A stretch of DNA of 64,000 nt from NCBI GenBank assembly GCA_963921195.1, contig OY992541.1, positions 10,200,951-10,264,950 of the forward strand, read 5' to 3'. The notes under the pieces were generated by a model, which was not told the DNA's origin, did no database searches, and was given only the letters and a program-made list of their open reading frames with translations. This stretch comes from Pegoplata infirma. Taxonomy: Eukaryota > Arthropoda > Insecta > Diptera > Anthomyiidae. The position numbers and the translations under genes were made by a program. This document shows positions 19,973-31,112 of this stretch, piece by piece. Each line of letters opens with the position of its first letter. The stretch's first letter is position 1.

Positions 19973-20665
19973 AAAATCAAACTTTCCGAATCGGAATGGG
20001 ATGAAGCAAAAAGCAAATGAAAGTTGACATTTTAGATAACAAACCCCTCAAGGCTTTTTTCTAGTTCAGCGCTTTTTTCTAGTTACACGCACTCAAAGTT
20101 GGAGATTTTAAGTTTTTGTGTGCTAAACATGTCCTAATTTAGTGGCCCCTGGCGGTGCCCTTATTGGACATGTGGGTCCAGTGTCCAAACTTCTGCTCAA
20201 AACTACGTCAGCTATAACCGGTATGAATTTCGCTGTAATCGGTCCAGTACCTACTTACTGAATACCCAAATTATTAAAAATAGTTCACTGTGCACCATCA
20301 CGTATGATTGTTTTTTAAAGGCAATGACAACATAAGGTCTGTTTGTTTAACCAAATTTCTTACTATTTTTACTACAACTGGAAAGTTTTGTTTATTTTTT
20401 GTATTGAAAATTTCCAGCTGTAGTAAAAGTAGTAAAAATGAGTAGATTGTAGTAAGGTAAACGAACAGGCATATTAAGTATACGCCCTCTATAGTTTTTA
20501 AGCAATTCTTATTATAATTATAATGAAAGTTCACCAACTTCAAATGCGTGTAAAAAAAATCTTGCTCTGAACTAAAAAAGCCTTAAGGCTTTTGTTATGG
20601 AATGTGTCAACTTTCATTTGCTTTGGTTTCATTCCATTTTCCGATTTTGGTTGTTGTACTGTCTA
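19973..20665. mobile_element. Inverted-repeat element Z
   Basis: The arms of ~85 bp hold AAGCAAATGAAAGTTGACA and CTCAAGGCTTTTTTCTAGTTC at the left, and AACTAAAAAAGCCTTAAGGC and TGTCAACTTTCATTTGC at the right. It contains element Y and ~200 bp of a decayed repeat (20090-20290). Confidence 0.72.
20335..20474. mobile_element. Palindromic MITE Y inside Z
   Basis: GGTCTGTTTGTTTAACCAAA and GGTAAACGAACAGGC at the ends, TTTTTACTACAACTGGAAA and TTTCCAGCTGTAGTAAAAG in the arms. The minus 81-codon frame here is a palindrome artefact. Confidence 0.72.
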
Positions 20666-22280
20666 ATTAAGCAATTTTGATTGTGGTAAATATGTTGTAC
20701 AATCGGTTTTTTTTTTTAAATACGCCTACAAATTATTGGACCAACAGTGCTAATTGTATAGTATATTGTGTGGTGTATTTCCAGCTTTAGATGGTAATTG
20801 CTTATTTAGAAAGAATGTCACAGTGTGAAAATGTGGTTTTGGTGAAAAATTTGTTTTTTAAAAATTATAAGTATGCATTCTACAAATATTTTTGAAAAAT
20901 GTCGTCGTTAAGGTTAAAGAAGCTTAAAAGCTGTTAAATGGTTTGCCAATGCAGGCATTAGTTATTTTAAAACATAAAATTTTAAAAACTGAGTAAGCTA
21001 TATTTTTTTTTTTTTTTTGTTATTTATAATTGACAAAAATTAGGGGTTTTGTTTTGGTTAAACGTAAAACAAGCCAACAAAAAAACAAAATAAAAAATAG
21101 TATTTAAAATATAATAATAAGAAAAGTATAAAAAAAATTATATAGAGAAAAGCTTACAGCTTGATCAGTGTTGCTCTTGCTGTAGGGTACCGGTATCAAG
21201 CGTTCTTGCAATTCGCCACCTATAACCTTTAAAAAGGAAAAGAAATAAAAAACTAAAATATCGTTTAAGGTACAAAAAAGTTAACATATTTGTTTTTTTT
21301 TTCCATAAGTTTAGCTCTTACGCCTAATCTTGTTTAGTACATGGTAGTATTTGTTTGGCAAAAGCTTGTTATTTATAAAAAAAAATACATTGAAGTTTAA
21401 TAACATAACGCAAAAAGCTATATTTCTTTGGAAAGTATTAAAAGGTTAATAACAAAAAAACGGAAAAAAATATTGCATTTTGTAAACGCATACATACACT
21501 GAAAAAATTTAGCAGAATTACAGTTTTTATGTAGTAAAGTATAAGTTGAAATTAGCGATTAAGCCTTATTTTTATTCTTTTGCCGATTTTAAAAATTGAG
21601 TTTTTTAAAGAAATAATTGCTGATTTTTACAAAGTTTTTTGCTTATCAAAAACTATTTGAACATTTTCCAATTTTATATTTTAATAATAAAATTAAAGAA
21701 GCTTCATAACTAATATTTTTAACATTTACGGATTATTTTTGCTAAAATAATCAGTTAAAAATCAGCAACGGGTTTTATTAAATTTTAGTACATTGATTGT
21801 GATTTTAAAATATAATTGTTTTATATACGCAAAAAACACTTACACTTTTTAGCCAAGTTTTTGGTAACTTATCAAGACTTTTGCGTAAGTTAACCAATTT
21901 TTTAGTTCTAAAAAATTAGCAAAATTGCGTAAAAGCACTTGGTGAATTGCATTTTTTAAGTTTTAGTGCTTTTTGCAAAGTTATTCAAATTTATTATTTG
22001 ATGTAATTTGTTACAAATAGTAAAAAAAAAGCTGTTGGTGATTTATAGAAGAAACTTGGAGCAGATTAAATTATATACGAAAAACTGTATAAAATGTTAC
22101 ATAATTGTTTCTTATCAGATTTTATCAATTGGTAAGTTTTACAATTTAGTTCTTGCAAGTTTGGATACTAAAACAATTTCATTTTTGGTTTTGAAATTTT
22201 GTTGATATTGGGAGAGGTTTTAAGTATTAAAAATTATTTATCAGTAGTAGATAGTGGGATAACGGTATTAGTATTTATAG
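20666..22280. other. Relatively repeat-free AT-rich DNA, probable intron
   Basis: Apart from the 69-nt candidate exon, only one repeat is suspected: around 21840-21955, AAGCACTTGGTGAATTGCA resembles 55330-55440. A 65-codon frame at 22008-22205 has no gene-like features. Confidence 0.4.
21158..21226 (-). CDS. Candidate 69-nt internal exon, minus strand (unassigned)
   Basis: On the minus strand a long pyrimidine-rich tract (TTTCTTTTCCTTTTTAAAG) leads into the sequence GTTATAGGTGGCGAATTG, and the stretch ends GATCAAGCT|GTAAGC, a good donor. Exactly one frame is open; it encodes VIGGELQERLIPVPYSKSNT followed by DQA, 23 codons, phase 0 at both borders. The other two frames contain stops. Base composition is clearly richer in G+C than the flanks, and no repeat copy is found in the window. 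I infer a real small exon, perhaps a cassette exon since it preserves frame. It lies on the same strand as the terminal exon at 48441-48887 but 27 kb farther along, so it belongs to an alternative longer transcript or to the next gene. The protein is not recognised. Another TAG (GTTATAG|GTGG) could serve as acceptor. Confidence 0.55.
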
Positions 22281-22660
22281 TATAGGCACAAACTAATACA
22301 TACTAGACAGTAGAGTTTATAACAAAAAAAAAAAAAAAAGTGGGAAAACTAAGCGATTTTAGGAGAAAACAGAGCAGTTTTTAGCCAGTTTTAAGCTAAA
22401 AGCCTATTCACACCTGAGGTCAAATCTCGTTCGAACGAGATTTTGATCATATGGTCTGTATCATTTTATACACAACCATATGATCGAAATCTCATTAGAA
22501 CGAGATTTCACCTCAGGTGTGAATTGGGTATTACATAAAGACACTTTCTACCAATTAGGAGTGAGTGAAACAATAAAAAGCGATCTGACATCTATTTTTC
22601 TTATGGCGCGTTACGTTAACCTAATTTGTAGAACAAAATAAATCAATCATATCGCTCATT
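22281..22660 (+). mobile_element. 300-bp family E, copy split by a C element
   Basis: AGCGATTTTAGGAGAAAACAG...TTTTAAGCTAA, then (after the C element) ACACTTTCTACCAATTAGGA...CTTATGGCGCGTTA. Both ends are eroded. Confidence 0.72.
22400..22530. mobile_element. MITE family C, 131-bp copy inside E
   Basis: AGCCTATTCACACCTGAGGT...GGTGTGAATTGGGTA. Flanks are TAA (left) and TTA (right). The intact E copies read GCTAACATGG at this point, so TAA was the target and the right side has one change. Confidence 0.82.
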
Positions 22661-22950
22661 TACTTTTATAGTGCCATAACTCGAAATATTTGATTTTGCA
22701 GAAATCAAGTTTAAAGTTTGCAATTGAAAAAGGTTCAAATTGGTTGAAAATGATGTCAAATAATTATTCGTTTTCCCCGTAACTTTTATCTGTCAAAATT
22801 AATCGTCGTTTGAATTTGACGTTTAAATTGTGTGCGAAAAACGAATGATCAAACTAATTTAAACGAATGCGATTTTGAAAACTTAAAAATATTACAACTC
22901 TGTTCAGAAAAATAAGCATATTTTTTTTAACATACCGCTCATTTACTACA
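22649..22950. mobile_element. Inverted-repeat family BB, copy 2
   Basis: CATATCGCTCATTTACTTTTATAGTGCCATAACTCG at the left; another end, CATACCGCTCATTTACTACAATAGTGACAT, starts at 22930 and leads into a further partial copy. Confidence 0.55.
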
Positions 22951-23040
22951 ATAGTGACATGAGAAATGCGTTTATAGTTCTAAATTTAAAATGAGTTTTC
23001 ATTAAAAACCGGTATATACTTATATATATAGGTTAGGTTA

Positions 23041-23181
23041 TACCCTATTCACACTTACAGTTTTAAACTGTTTTTAGCAATTATTTTTAGCATTTTCTGT
23101 TAATATACTGTAATAGCATAAAGAAAGTGCTAAAAATATTGCTGCTAAAAACGGCTTAAAACTGTAACTGTGAATAGGGTA
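23041..23181. mobile_element. MITE family M, complete copy 4 (141 bp)
   Basis: TACCCTATTCACACTTACAG...CTGTAACTGTGAATAGGGTA, with TTA on both sides (23038-23040, 23182-23184). This is the reference copy for the family. Confidence 0.88.
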
Positions 23182-23184
23182 TTA

Positions 23185-23260
23185 GATTGTAAGTGGCTGC
23201 TGACGTTTTACGTCAACACACGTAGACTCGGAGACCCATTGTGACACCACGGGGCTGTAA
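23185..23260 (+). repeat. Dispersed repeat end, paired with 52150-52212
   Basis: TTGTAAGTGGCTGCTGACGTTTTACGTCAACACACGTAGACTC occurs in inverse orientation at ~52155-52208. In both places it neighbours BB-type sequence, so it is probably the other end of the BB family or a linked repeat. Confidence 0.55.
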
Positions 23261-23499
23261 TAGGTTTCCCTACTAGTCCCTGTCGTTAAACCATTTTGAG
23301 CTTCTTATGAAACTCCTTAGATATTGAATTTTGACATCCGACAAATCAGAAAGATTGTGCAGCTCCCTGTATATAACATATAATAACATAATATTTCCTT
23401 CTCAAGCGGTGTGTTTAATAAATATAAATACGAGTTTTTGACACCATATAAAGCCATATAAATAGAATAGTTCTGCATCAATAACTAAGAAATAGCATG

Positions 23500-23640
23500 T
23501 ATTAAGTTATGTCACGATTGCAGTTATTGAGCGATATATCAACGCTACTCCAGAAGAAATTTGGCAGCGGCTTTTGGAAAGAAATCCCAAGTCAAGAAGC
23601 GCGTTAAAACTAATGAATTCATGCATGATTCTCTAAGGCA
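23500..23640 (+). pseudogene. Possible decayed coding remnant
   Basis: A ~120-nt stretch richer in G+C than its surroundings is open in two plus frames. One reads ...VIERYINATPEEIWQRLLER..., the other starts at ATG and reads MSRLQLLSDISTLLQKKFGS.... Neither extends beyond ~40 codons and no family is recognised. It could be a piece of a degenerate transposase or host exon, or chance. The 2.2-kb element FF begins shortly after. Confidence 0.2.
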
Positions 23641-24364
23641 CTAGTTGGTATCACTGAAAAAGCGCTCTTAAGATGCAGTGAAATCATGTGTCTTTCCCGT
23701 GCTAATTCGAGCATTCTTTCGGATTATTTTTATTATCAACAAAGAATTTTAAAGTTAAAAAGAAAATCTTAACAAAAAATTTAAAATTCTTTCCCATACT
23801 TTTACTTAGAGTATCCAAAAAACCGACGATTTTCAAAAACCGGTTTTCGGTTTATTCGAAAAATCTAAAAAACCGGTTTCGGTTTTTATATAAAAAACCG
23901 GTTAACCGTTTTTTTCCGGTTTTTGATAATTTTTATTTAAAAAAACAAAATTTGTTAATTAAACAGAAGAAATTAAGATGCAAAATTATTTTATTAACTT
24001 CACTTAACTTAAAACATAAAAAAGTTTAGTTTTATATTCTAAAATAATATTTAAAATAAAAAGCAATTTTTGAGTTCTGGTTGTGTTAGACTTTTTGATT
24101 ATTTTCCAGAGACCAAATTTAACAGTGTGTCTTTTTGTTTTAAAAAAATCATAAAACGAATGTTGTCCAAACTACGTATTTTATATATGAAAGGGCTTCC
24201 AGAGATGTCCCGTGATAAAATTTGCAATAACTTTTATTTTTTGATTTTTATCATAAAAGTATAAAATAAGAGTTGTTAAAAAAATAACTTTTTTTTATAT
24301 TTATTGGAGTAAATAACTGTTATAACAGTTATTTAAAAAAAAAAAATCAATTAATGTTTATATC

Positions 24365-24888
24365 TAGAGTCCGACCGAATATTCGGTTTCGGTCTCGGTT
24401 TCGGCCGAATAATGGGGTTTCGGCCTCTATTCGGTATTCGGCAAAATTTTGGCCGAATATTAGCCGAAACCGAAACTTTTTGGTATTTTGAAAAAATATG
24501 TAAAAAAGTCGATGAATTTTTTGATTTCGTATTTCAATACACTTGTTTCAGTTCAACTGAAGAAAATGTTACAAGTTTATGCAATAAGTGTAAAACTGTT
24601 TCAGTTCAAAAATTATTTTCTCCTAATCTGCAAATGAAATATACAATTTTTTTGTAAGTTTTTAAAAAAAACATATTTTTTTTTAAAAAATACAACAATT
24701 ACTATGGTTTAAAAGTATTATATGATGTATATTAATCTTTAACAACTTTTTAATAATTTTATTCATGCCAGGCGGTAGTTTTTTTTAAGTTTCGGTTTCG
24801 GTTCGGTTTCGGCCGAATATTACATTTTTGGCCGAATATTCGGTTCGGTTTCGGTTCGGCCTCGAAAACTGGTTTCGGTCGGACTCTA
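24365..24888. mobile_element. hAT-like element GG (TAGAGTCCGACCGAA ends)
   Basis: The length is 524 bp; TAGAGTCCGACCGAATATTC at the left, GGTTTCGGTCGGACTCTA at the right; arms are made of TTCGGTTTCGGCCGAATATT repeats. Flanks TTTATATC / TTTATGTC match at 7 of 8 positions (24357-24364, 24889-24896). The 8-bp duplication suggests hAT. The 81-codon frame covers an arm and is not a gene. Confidence 0.82.
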
Positions 24889-25153
24889 TTTATGTCTTTA
24901 AATCAATTATTGAAGTATTAGCTATCAATAGGATTCTTTTGCATGCGTTTATTTTAGTTTTATATTAAAAACTCAAGTTTTTTAAAGCTCAAGGAGTTTT
25001 TGATAACAGTTATAAAAAATAAAAGTTGTTTATTTCTGTTATTTTGGACAGATATTTATATAAATCATTTAAAACTGTTATTTTAAATTTTTATTTCAAA
25101 AATTATTTTTGGACAGTTAAATTTGATTTTTTTTTCAATAAATCTCATAACAG

Positions 25154-25428
25154 TTGAGGAGTTCCATAACAAAACGCGCCAATTCCACTTTTTGATTTTT
25201 TTGTTTTTTTGACTGAATACTATTGTACACATTAAAATCTATGTAACCATTACTAAAAAACATCACAAATCTCAATATTTGTACATCAATTCACTACTGA
25301 CTTTAATTATGGAAACATCCCTAATCTCAGTACTTACACTCATTGTCAGTACTGACTTTGTTTACATTTATGCGTTTATCTAAAAAACTGTTAAAGTGGA
25401 ATTGGTGCGTTTTGTTATAGACCTCCTC
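25154..25428. mobile_element. MITE HH inside FF
   Basis: AGGAGTTCCATAACAAAACG...CGCCAATTCCACTTT at the left; AAAGTGGAATTGGTGCGTTTTGTTATAGACCTCCT at the right. CAGTT flanks both sides. Confidence 0.7.
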
Positions 25429-25436
25429 AGTTATGG

Positions 25437-25749
25437 CAATGGTTCCCAACCTTTTTTGAGCTATGCCCCACCTTTAAGTTAAAAAATAAAAATGTCCCCC
25501 CTACGCTCAAGAAAAATGTGTAAATTTTTAAAATTTGTTTTGAAATTCAATATTTACTTGTAGTTAAGCAAACTTTTTGTTAAAATCATCCTTTAAACAA
25601 AGTTTTTAGCAAAAGTTTTCAACAACCAACTAAATAATTTAAATAAAATAATTATTTTTTAGTTTTTTAACAAAAAAATTGCTCGTTGCCCCCCTGAAGC
25701 ATTCAAATTGCCCACCAGTGGGGCGAGAATCAAAGGTTGGGAACCATTG
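25437..25749 (+). mobile_element. hAT-like MITE EE, copy 1
   Basis: The length is 313 bp; CAATGGTTCCCAACCTTTTT...AAAGGTTGGGAACCATTG, the end motif typical of Charlie-type hAT elements. Perfect 8-bp duplication AGTTATGG (25429-25436, 25750-25757). GCCCCAC and TGCCCCCCTGAAGCATTCAA mark the subterminal parts. Confidence 0.9.
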
Positions 25750-26023
25750 AGTTATGGTCTCTGTTATTTTCATTAAAATTTGATTTTTGTTGAAAATTCA
25801 CGTTCGATTTTTGTTTTACAAAATATTGTTCAAAATTTTGGACCATAATCGCTGACAACAATGTTATTGGTTATTTAAAAAAAAAAACCGGTTAAACCGA
25901 CCTAAAAACACCGGTTTTTCGAAAAACCTAATTTGAATAAAAACCGAAACCGGCCGGGTTTTTGAAATTAAAAAACCGGTCCACCGGTTTTCGGTTTCGT
26001 TTTTGGATACTCTAACTTTTACT

Positions 26024-26735
26024 GCAACCTAACAAGCGCTCTTTAGATGCGATATAAAGGGAAGCTTTGCTGCCAAAATCATGATTTATTTTTGCTGGGA
26101 AAAGCGATTTTTTCATACAAGATGGTGAAATTATTTTGTGGTAACCGAATGTGGTGTCAATTGAGACTTGGCTAAATTGCTAAACGTTGAACTTTTGGGT
26201 GATTTTTATAATTCAACTTAATGTAAATAGGACGTTGCGATATTATTAAAATACTTATAAAATATAAATTAATTTAAACGACAGCGAAAGGACAAAATTA
26301 AGCTAATTTGTGGGGCATCTTAAATTTTTTTTGAAAACCACATAAGTGTTTTCTTCGGAGCAGCGACGATATATTATTTATTCCTATATAAAGTACAAAT
26401 GTACCTTTTTAAGTATTCTGTAGTAAAATATATATATAAAAAATTTCAAATGTTTTATTTCTAAAGAACATTTTACGAGATAAGTATAAAGAAAATTACA
26501 TATTTATAATGGCCAATCTTAAATTGATCATTACTATCATTTTAATTTGATTATGGGCACGTTGATTTAAACATAAAACATATTCAAATCACAGTTCTTT
26601 CATTTCAATTTTAAAATGTTGTTTGTTACTCAAGTCATATTAATAGTGTCCATGAATTTTCTCAAATTGAGAAAAAACAAACTTTGTAGACTTTTGTCAC
26701 TGTTTTATTTTCAATATCAGTAAATGAAAACAGAA
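26024..26735. other. No feature recognised
   Basis: AT-rich; AAGCGCTCTTTAGATGC at 26034 echoes AAGCGCTCTTAAGATGC at 23661 on the other side of FF. No gene evidence. Confidence 0.35.
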
Positions 26736-26741
26736 ACCATT

Positions 26742-26805
26742 TGGTTTAAGACTACTTGTTTGACACCTGTCATTAGTGTCTTGTTGGTATTTGTCTGTGG
26801 TCCGG
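26742..26805 (+). mobile_element. 300-bp family E, right-end fragment
   Basis: ACCATTTGGTTTAAGACTAC, TTGACACCTGTCATTAGTGTC, GTATTTGTCTGTGG. Confidence 0.6.
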
Positions 26806-26924
26806 CCTTTAAGAACTAAACAAACCTCTAAAAACGCATTTTTACAGATTTGTTTATACTTTTGCACACAGAAAGAATTAAAAACTAATAGCAACCACGA
26901 AAAACGACGTTGTCATTAGGAAGC

Positions 26925-27060
26925 CATACACTTGCAGTACCGTTGTACACTTTTTTTTGGATGAAAGTGCGATTTTAAACGTGTATGGTTTGTTTGACGA
27001 TCATTACCAAAACAAAATATAAACGTTCTGCAACGATACTGCAAGTGTACGGGCACCTAA
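26925..27060. mobile_element. MITE family D, copy 1
   Basis: GCCATACACTTGCAGTACCG...ATACTGCAAGTGTACGGGCACCT; inner motifs TTGGATGAAAGTGCGATTTT and ACCAAAACAAAAT. The left end differs slightly from the 153-bp copies. Confidence 0.75.
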
Positions 27061-27163
27061 TGCATTTTTATTTAAACTCCTCCGATCAAGAAAATTGTTA
27101 TATCATAAATTTGGAGCAAAACAATGATTGACTCATTTAAATTTTTGAATGTAAACAAATTAA

Positions 27164-27270
27164 CCCCCAGTTTCTATATGACGAACGTCAAAAATTTACA
27201 TATGTATTTTGTTTTTGTTACAATAATATTTTTGACGTTCGTCGTTCGTTCGTCATACAGAAACTGGGGG
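27164..27270. mobile_element. MITE family W, complete 107-bp copy
   Basis: CCCCCAGTTTCTATATGACG...GTCATACAGAAACTGGGGG, a hairpin with ATTTTTGACGTTCGTCG in the right arm, flanked by TAA on each side (27161-27163, 27271-27273). Confidence 0.85.
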
Positions 27271-27700
27271 TAAACCTTGTTATATCAAAAGAAGTTCAAA
27301 GTTCAGCTCTTGGCCCCCAGAGGACTTGAATATGTCCCTGCTAATCTAGGACGTGTATATAAAATATTAATTTAAATAATCATAAAATATTATTACTTAA
27401 GTGCAATAATCATTTAGTGTGTTTTTGCGTGTTTGGATTAAGATTTAACGAACAAAACTAATTCACCTTGGTAGGTAGATTAATTTTCGATTTATAAGGG
27501 TTGTTGTCAACACTAACTTATTTGCTACTAAAGTTTACAACGCAGCATGTTTAGTACTTAATTTAAAACCAAGAATGAGAGAGAATAAAGAAAACAAACA
27601 AAAAAACATATGACGCTGTCAAACACCGTATGTGCAATATTTACAAGTTTATTTTTTTTTTGGTAAAAAAATGTGATATAAATGTTTTATATAAATGTTA

Positions 27701-28060
27701 TTATACCCTCCAACTACAGTATGTGGGTATACTTACTTTGTCATTCCGTGTGTAACGCATCAAAATATTGGTCTAGGACCCCATAAGGTATATATATATA
27801 TTTATGATCAGCGATCGATTGTAAGACATTCTAGCGATGTCCGTCCGTCTGTAGTTAACACGATGCAGTCCAAAATAAAAGAGCTAGACTCCTGACCTTT
27901 GGCACGAATATGTCTTATGTTCCTAGGCAGGTTAAGTTCGTAAATAAGCAAACTCGGACCAGAAGACGTTCAAAGTCCTGCATTGGGATCCAAAGAATTA
28001 GAAAATGTCGTTTTTTTTCTGTCCGCCCCTCTTTTATGGGCGTGGAATAATTTTTTTTTT
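27701..28060 (+). mobile_element. mini-me-like element, subtype 1, 3'-truncated copy
   Basis: TATACCCTCCAACTACAGTATG, CCATAAGGTATATATATATT, TGTCCGTCCGTCTGTAG, GATGCAGTCCAAAATAAAAG. Fades out near 28060. Confidence 0.75.
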
Positions 28061-28261
28061 AATAATGATAAACTTGTCTTTATTTAGTGCAAAATGCATA
28101 AGAATGAGTTTTTAAACACATATTCGAGATAAAAATATGGATTAAGATAATCCAAAAGCAAAAAAAAACAAGCATATTATCTGATTTACCTTGAATTTTG
28201 CCAATGTGTTTTAAAATTTAAAAAAAAATCTACAAAATAGTGGAAAAGTATGTATAACTGC

Positions 28262-28470
28262 TTGCATTGGGACACTCAAAATTTGATACGCTTGAAACCA
28301 AAAAAATCTGAAAGCTACTGATGAGAGAAGAAAAACCCTAGCTGGATTTGGTCTGATTGACTAATGTTTTTTTTAATTGGCGTTTGAAGTTTTAGGCTTA
28401 GAAATTAATTTTTGAAACAGAACGCTTTTTGTAATGCCTACATCTCGAAAACTGTTCAATATTTTTTGTG
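28262..28470 (+). repeat. Dispersed repeat II, partial copy
   Basis: GATACGCTTGAAACCAAAAAAAT, CCCTAGCTGGATTTGGTCTG, ATGCCTACATCTCGAAAACT also occur at 29345-29545 and, reversed, at 29210-29340 and 31845-31990. Confidence 0.65.
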
Positions 28471-28479
28471 AGTGTCTTA

Positions 28480-28526
28480 TACGGGGTTCACACTTGCTGT
28501 TTTGAAGTGTTTAAGAGTGAGATGTA
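28480..28526 (+). mobile_element. MITE family A, left-end fragment
   Basis: TTA then TACGGGGTTCACACTTGCTG...AGTGAGATGT; the remaining ~95 bp are absent. Confidence 0.65.
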
Positions 28527-28529
28527 TAG

Positions 28530-29085
28530 TTACAAAAATTAAACACGTTTTTATTTTGGTGTTTTCTTTGCTGGTTGAGCAAAGTGAATTGTTTTTATTG
28601 ATTAAGGCTCTTATTCATAATACTTATAACAGACTTATTGTAGGTTTATTTGACAATTGTTCCTGCAATATCTGTCAAATAAACCTACTTTAAATATATT
28701 TTAGGTTTTATGAATAACCACATAAATATTCAGACTTTTTATAAGTAAGAATTGCTTGATCAGCAATTCTTAGTACAGTGGAAAGTATAGCAGTATGACT
28801 CAACACTTGTTGCTAGATTTGATTATTATTATTAGTCCAATCATGGGGACTAGCCTGTATGGTAACAAGAACCCACAGTGCAACGTTCAACCGTTATAAC
28901 GGTCAACTGTTGGCAATAGTCATTTTAAAGAATAACAATATCATTTAAGTTACCGTATTCATGACTGTATTCATGACTGTATTTTATTGCTATAAAATAC
29001 TCAAATTACTTAACAAAACAAGTGTTGGTACAAAACGAACAATAATCATGCTACAGATGTTTCATGATCAAAAACTTAAAAATGT
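28530..29085. other. No gene; short inverted pair
   Basis: AGACTTATTGTAGGTTTATTTGACA at 28630 faces TGTCAAATAAACCTACTTTA at 28672, a hairpin of ~25-bp arms. The remainder is unassigned. Confidence 0.4.
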
Positions 29086-30058
29086 AAAAAATAAAATGGT
29101 ATTATTTTTAAATTTATGAGTTTTTGGACATGAAGGTGGAATTTTTTTAAATAAACGTATGAGAATTTTTTGTAGGACAGTTCAGGAGCTACAATATTGC
29201 CGAAGAAACTCGAGCAAATTTGTGAATAGTTTTCGAGATATAGGTATTACAAAAAGTGTCCTCTTATCTAAAAATAAACTCTAAGCATAAAACTTCAAAC
29301 GTCAATTAAAAAAAAACCTTAGTCAATCAGACCAAACCCAGCTAGGGGTTTTGTTCGCTTGAAACCAACAAAATCTGAAAGCTACTGATGAGAGAACAAA
29401 AACCCTAGCTGGGTTTGGTCTGATTGACTAAGGTTTTTTTTAATTGACGTTTGAAGTTTTCGGCTTAGAAATGAATTTTTGATAACGGAACGCTTTTTGT
29501 AATGCCTACATCTCGAAAACTATTCAAGATTTTTCTTGAGAGTCTAAACTGCCCAACAAAAAACTTTCAAAAGTTTATTTAAAAAAATTCCACCTTCATG
29601 ATCAAAAACTTAAATATGTACATGAATATCGAATTTTTTTAAATAAACGTCTGAGAATTTTTTGTATGGCAGTTCAAGAGCTACAATATTGCCGAAACAC
29701 TCGAGCAAATTTGTGAATAGTTTTCGAGATATACACTAAAAAAAAAAGCTTCGTGAAAATAATGAAAATTGACATAAGCTTAATGAAAAATAACTTACGT
29801 TTTCAACCGAAGACAGGTTTCATTTGATTAATGAAACTGGTGTCATTAAAGTTCCATTCAATGAAAACTTACATTGAAATAATGAAAATATTCGTAGAAC
29901 TTGTTTACAAATTGTTATGAAATTTTTCATGAAATTAATGAAAGTATTAATTGATTAAATGTGGAATAGCAGCAGTTAAATGAAGGAAAATTTGCAACCT
30001 TAAATTGAAGTTAATGAAAATGTTCATTATTAACAATTTTCGGTTAGTCACGTGTAAC

Positions 30059-30828
30059 TAGGGTTGCCAGACGGCCTGGAATGGCCTGGATTTTCCAGTT
30101 ATTTAAGGTCTGGTCCAGTTTCCAGTTAAAACATAATTTTTCCAGTTGAAAAAGGATTTTCACAATTTTAACATTTATTTTTTTTTATTAAATATTTTTT
30201 AAAATTTTTTGGGACTATTTTTGTAATAAAACATTAGTCATAAATATAACATAAATGCCTCTTTAAGATACGGAAAATGTGCTCTTTTTGCTGAATTTTC
30301 GCCAATTTTTTTACAACTTTTCGAGAATCTCGGCCAGTCTAGTTGATTGCGCTCGTCGATGATTTAAGGATTCTTGGTGTACATTTTTGCTTTTAAAATA
30401 ACCCCCCAAAAATATGTCTGGATGGGTCAAATCTGCAAAGATGGTCAATTGTTGTCGCCCTTTTTAACTTCGCACGTAGGGAAATTTTAACTGTCCTTCT
30501 TGATTTCCAGATTTGACCACTTTGAACTTATTTTTGTGGGGTTATTTAAAAACAAAAATATCCTCAGACCAATGACGAGCTATACATCAGCATTTCGAAA
30601 TGCTCGAAAAAGTAATAGAAATGCTTGAAAAAGCCACATTTTGCCGTGGTAAATAGAGACGGTCATTTAGTCCAAAATAAGAATACGTATCTCACATTTG
30701 AAAATCGGTTGATTTTTTTTTTCAAATTATTGAAAAAAAAAATATGTATGGGTCCAGTTACTTTATAAAAATCCAGCTGAAAATTTTTAATTTTCCAGTT
30801 ATTTGACTTCTAGTATCTGGCAACCCTA
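30059..30828. mobile_element. hAT-like element MM (TAGGGTTGCCAGA ends)
   Basis: The length is 770 bp; TAGGGTTGCCAGACGGCCTG at the left, TATCTGGCAACCCTA at the right; the arms repeat TTTTCCAGTT. Perfect 8-bp duplication CGTGTAAC (30051-30058, 30829-30836). No transposase frame. Confidence 0.88.
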
Positions 30829-30870
30829 CGTGTAACCGTCATTAAAATTTTAGTGTAGTATACAGGGAAA

Positions 30871-31012
30871 GGTGGTCATACACTTGTAGTATCGTTGTAC
30901 AACTTGTTGGATAGACGTGTGTATTTTGTTTTTGTTATGGTTGTTAAACAATCCCATACAAAACCAAAATCGCACTTTCATCCAACGAATTGTACAATTT
31001 TAATGACAATTA
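30871..31012. mobile_element. MITE family D, copy 2 (right end lost)
   Basis: GGTGGTCATACACTTGTAGT...TTTTGTTTTTGTTATGGT...CCAACGAATTGTACAAT; the terminal part is missing. The 80-codon frame here also appears in other D copies and is therefore a repeat frame, not a gene. Confidence 0.7.
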
Positions 31013-31112
31013 CACGGGACTCACATAAAATTGTTATTAATGAACATTATAAAATATACACTTTCACTTTTGAACCAAGTCAAGTTTACGTCGACCCCAA
31101 AAAAATTTTTTT

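Larger units (their letters stand above)
23807..26014. mobile_element. Nested inverted-repeat element FF (2.2 kb, AAACCGGTTT-rich arms)
   Basis: TAGAGTATCCAAAAAACCGA at the left, TTTTGGATACTCTA at the right. Arms of ~130 bp consist of repeated AAAAACCGGTTTTCGGTTT motifs. The flanks are identical for 9 bp, ACTTTTACT (23798-23806 and 26015-26023); one base could be coincidental, giving 8 bp. It contains elements GG, HH and EE. The 64-codon frame at 24070 is not recognisable as transposase. Confidence 0.8.
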
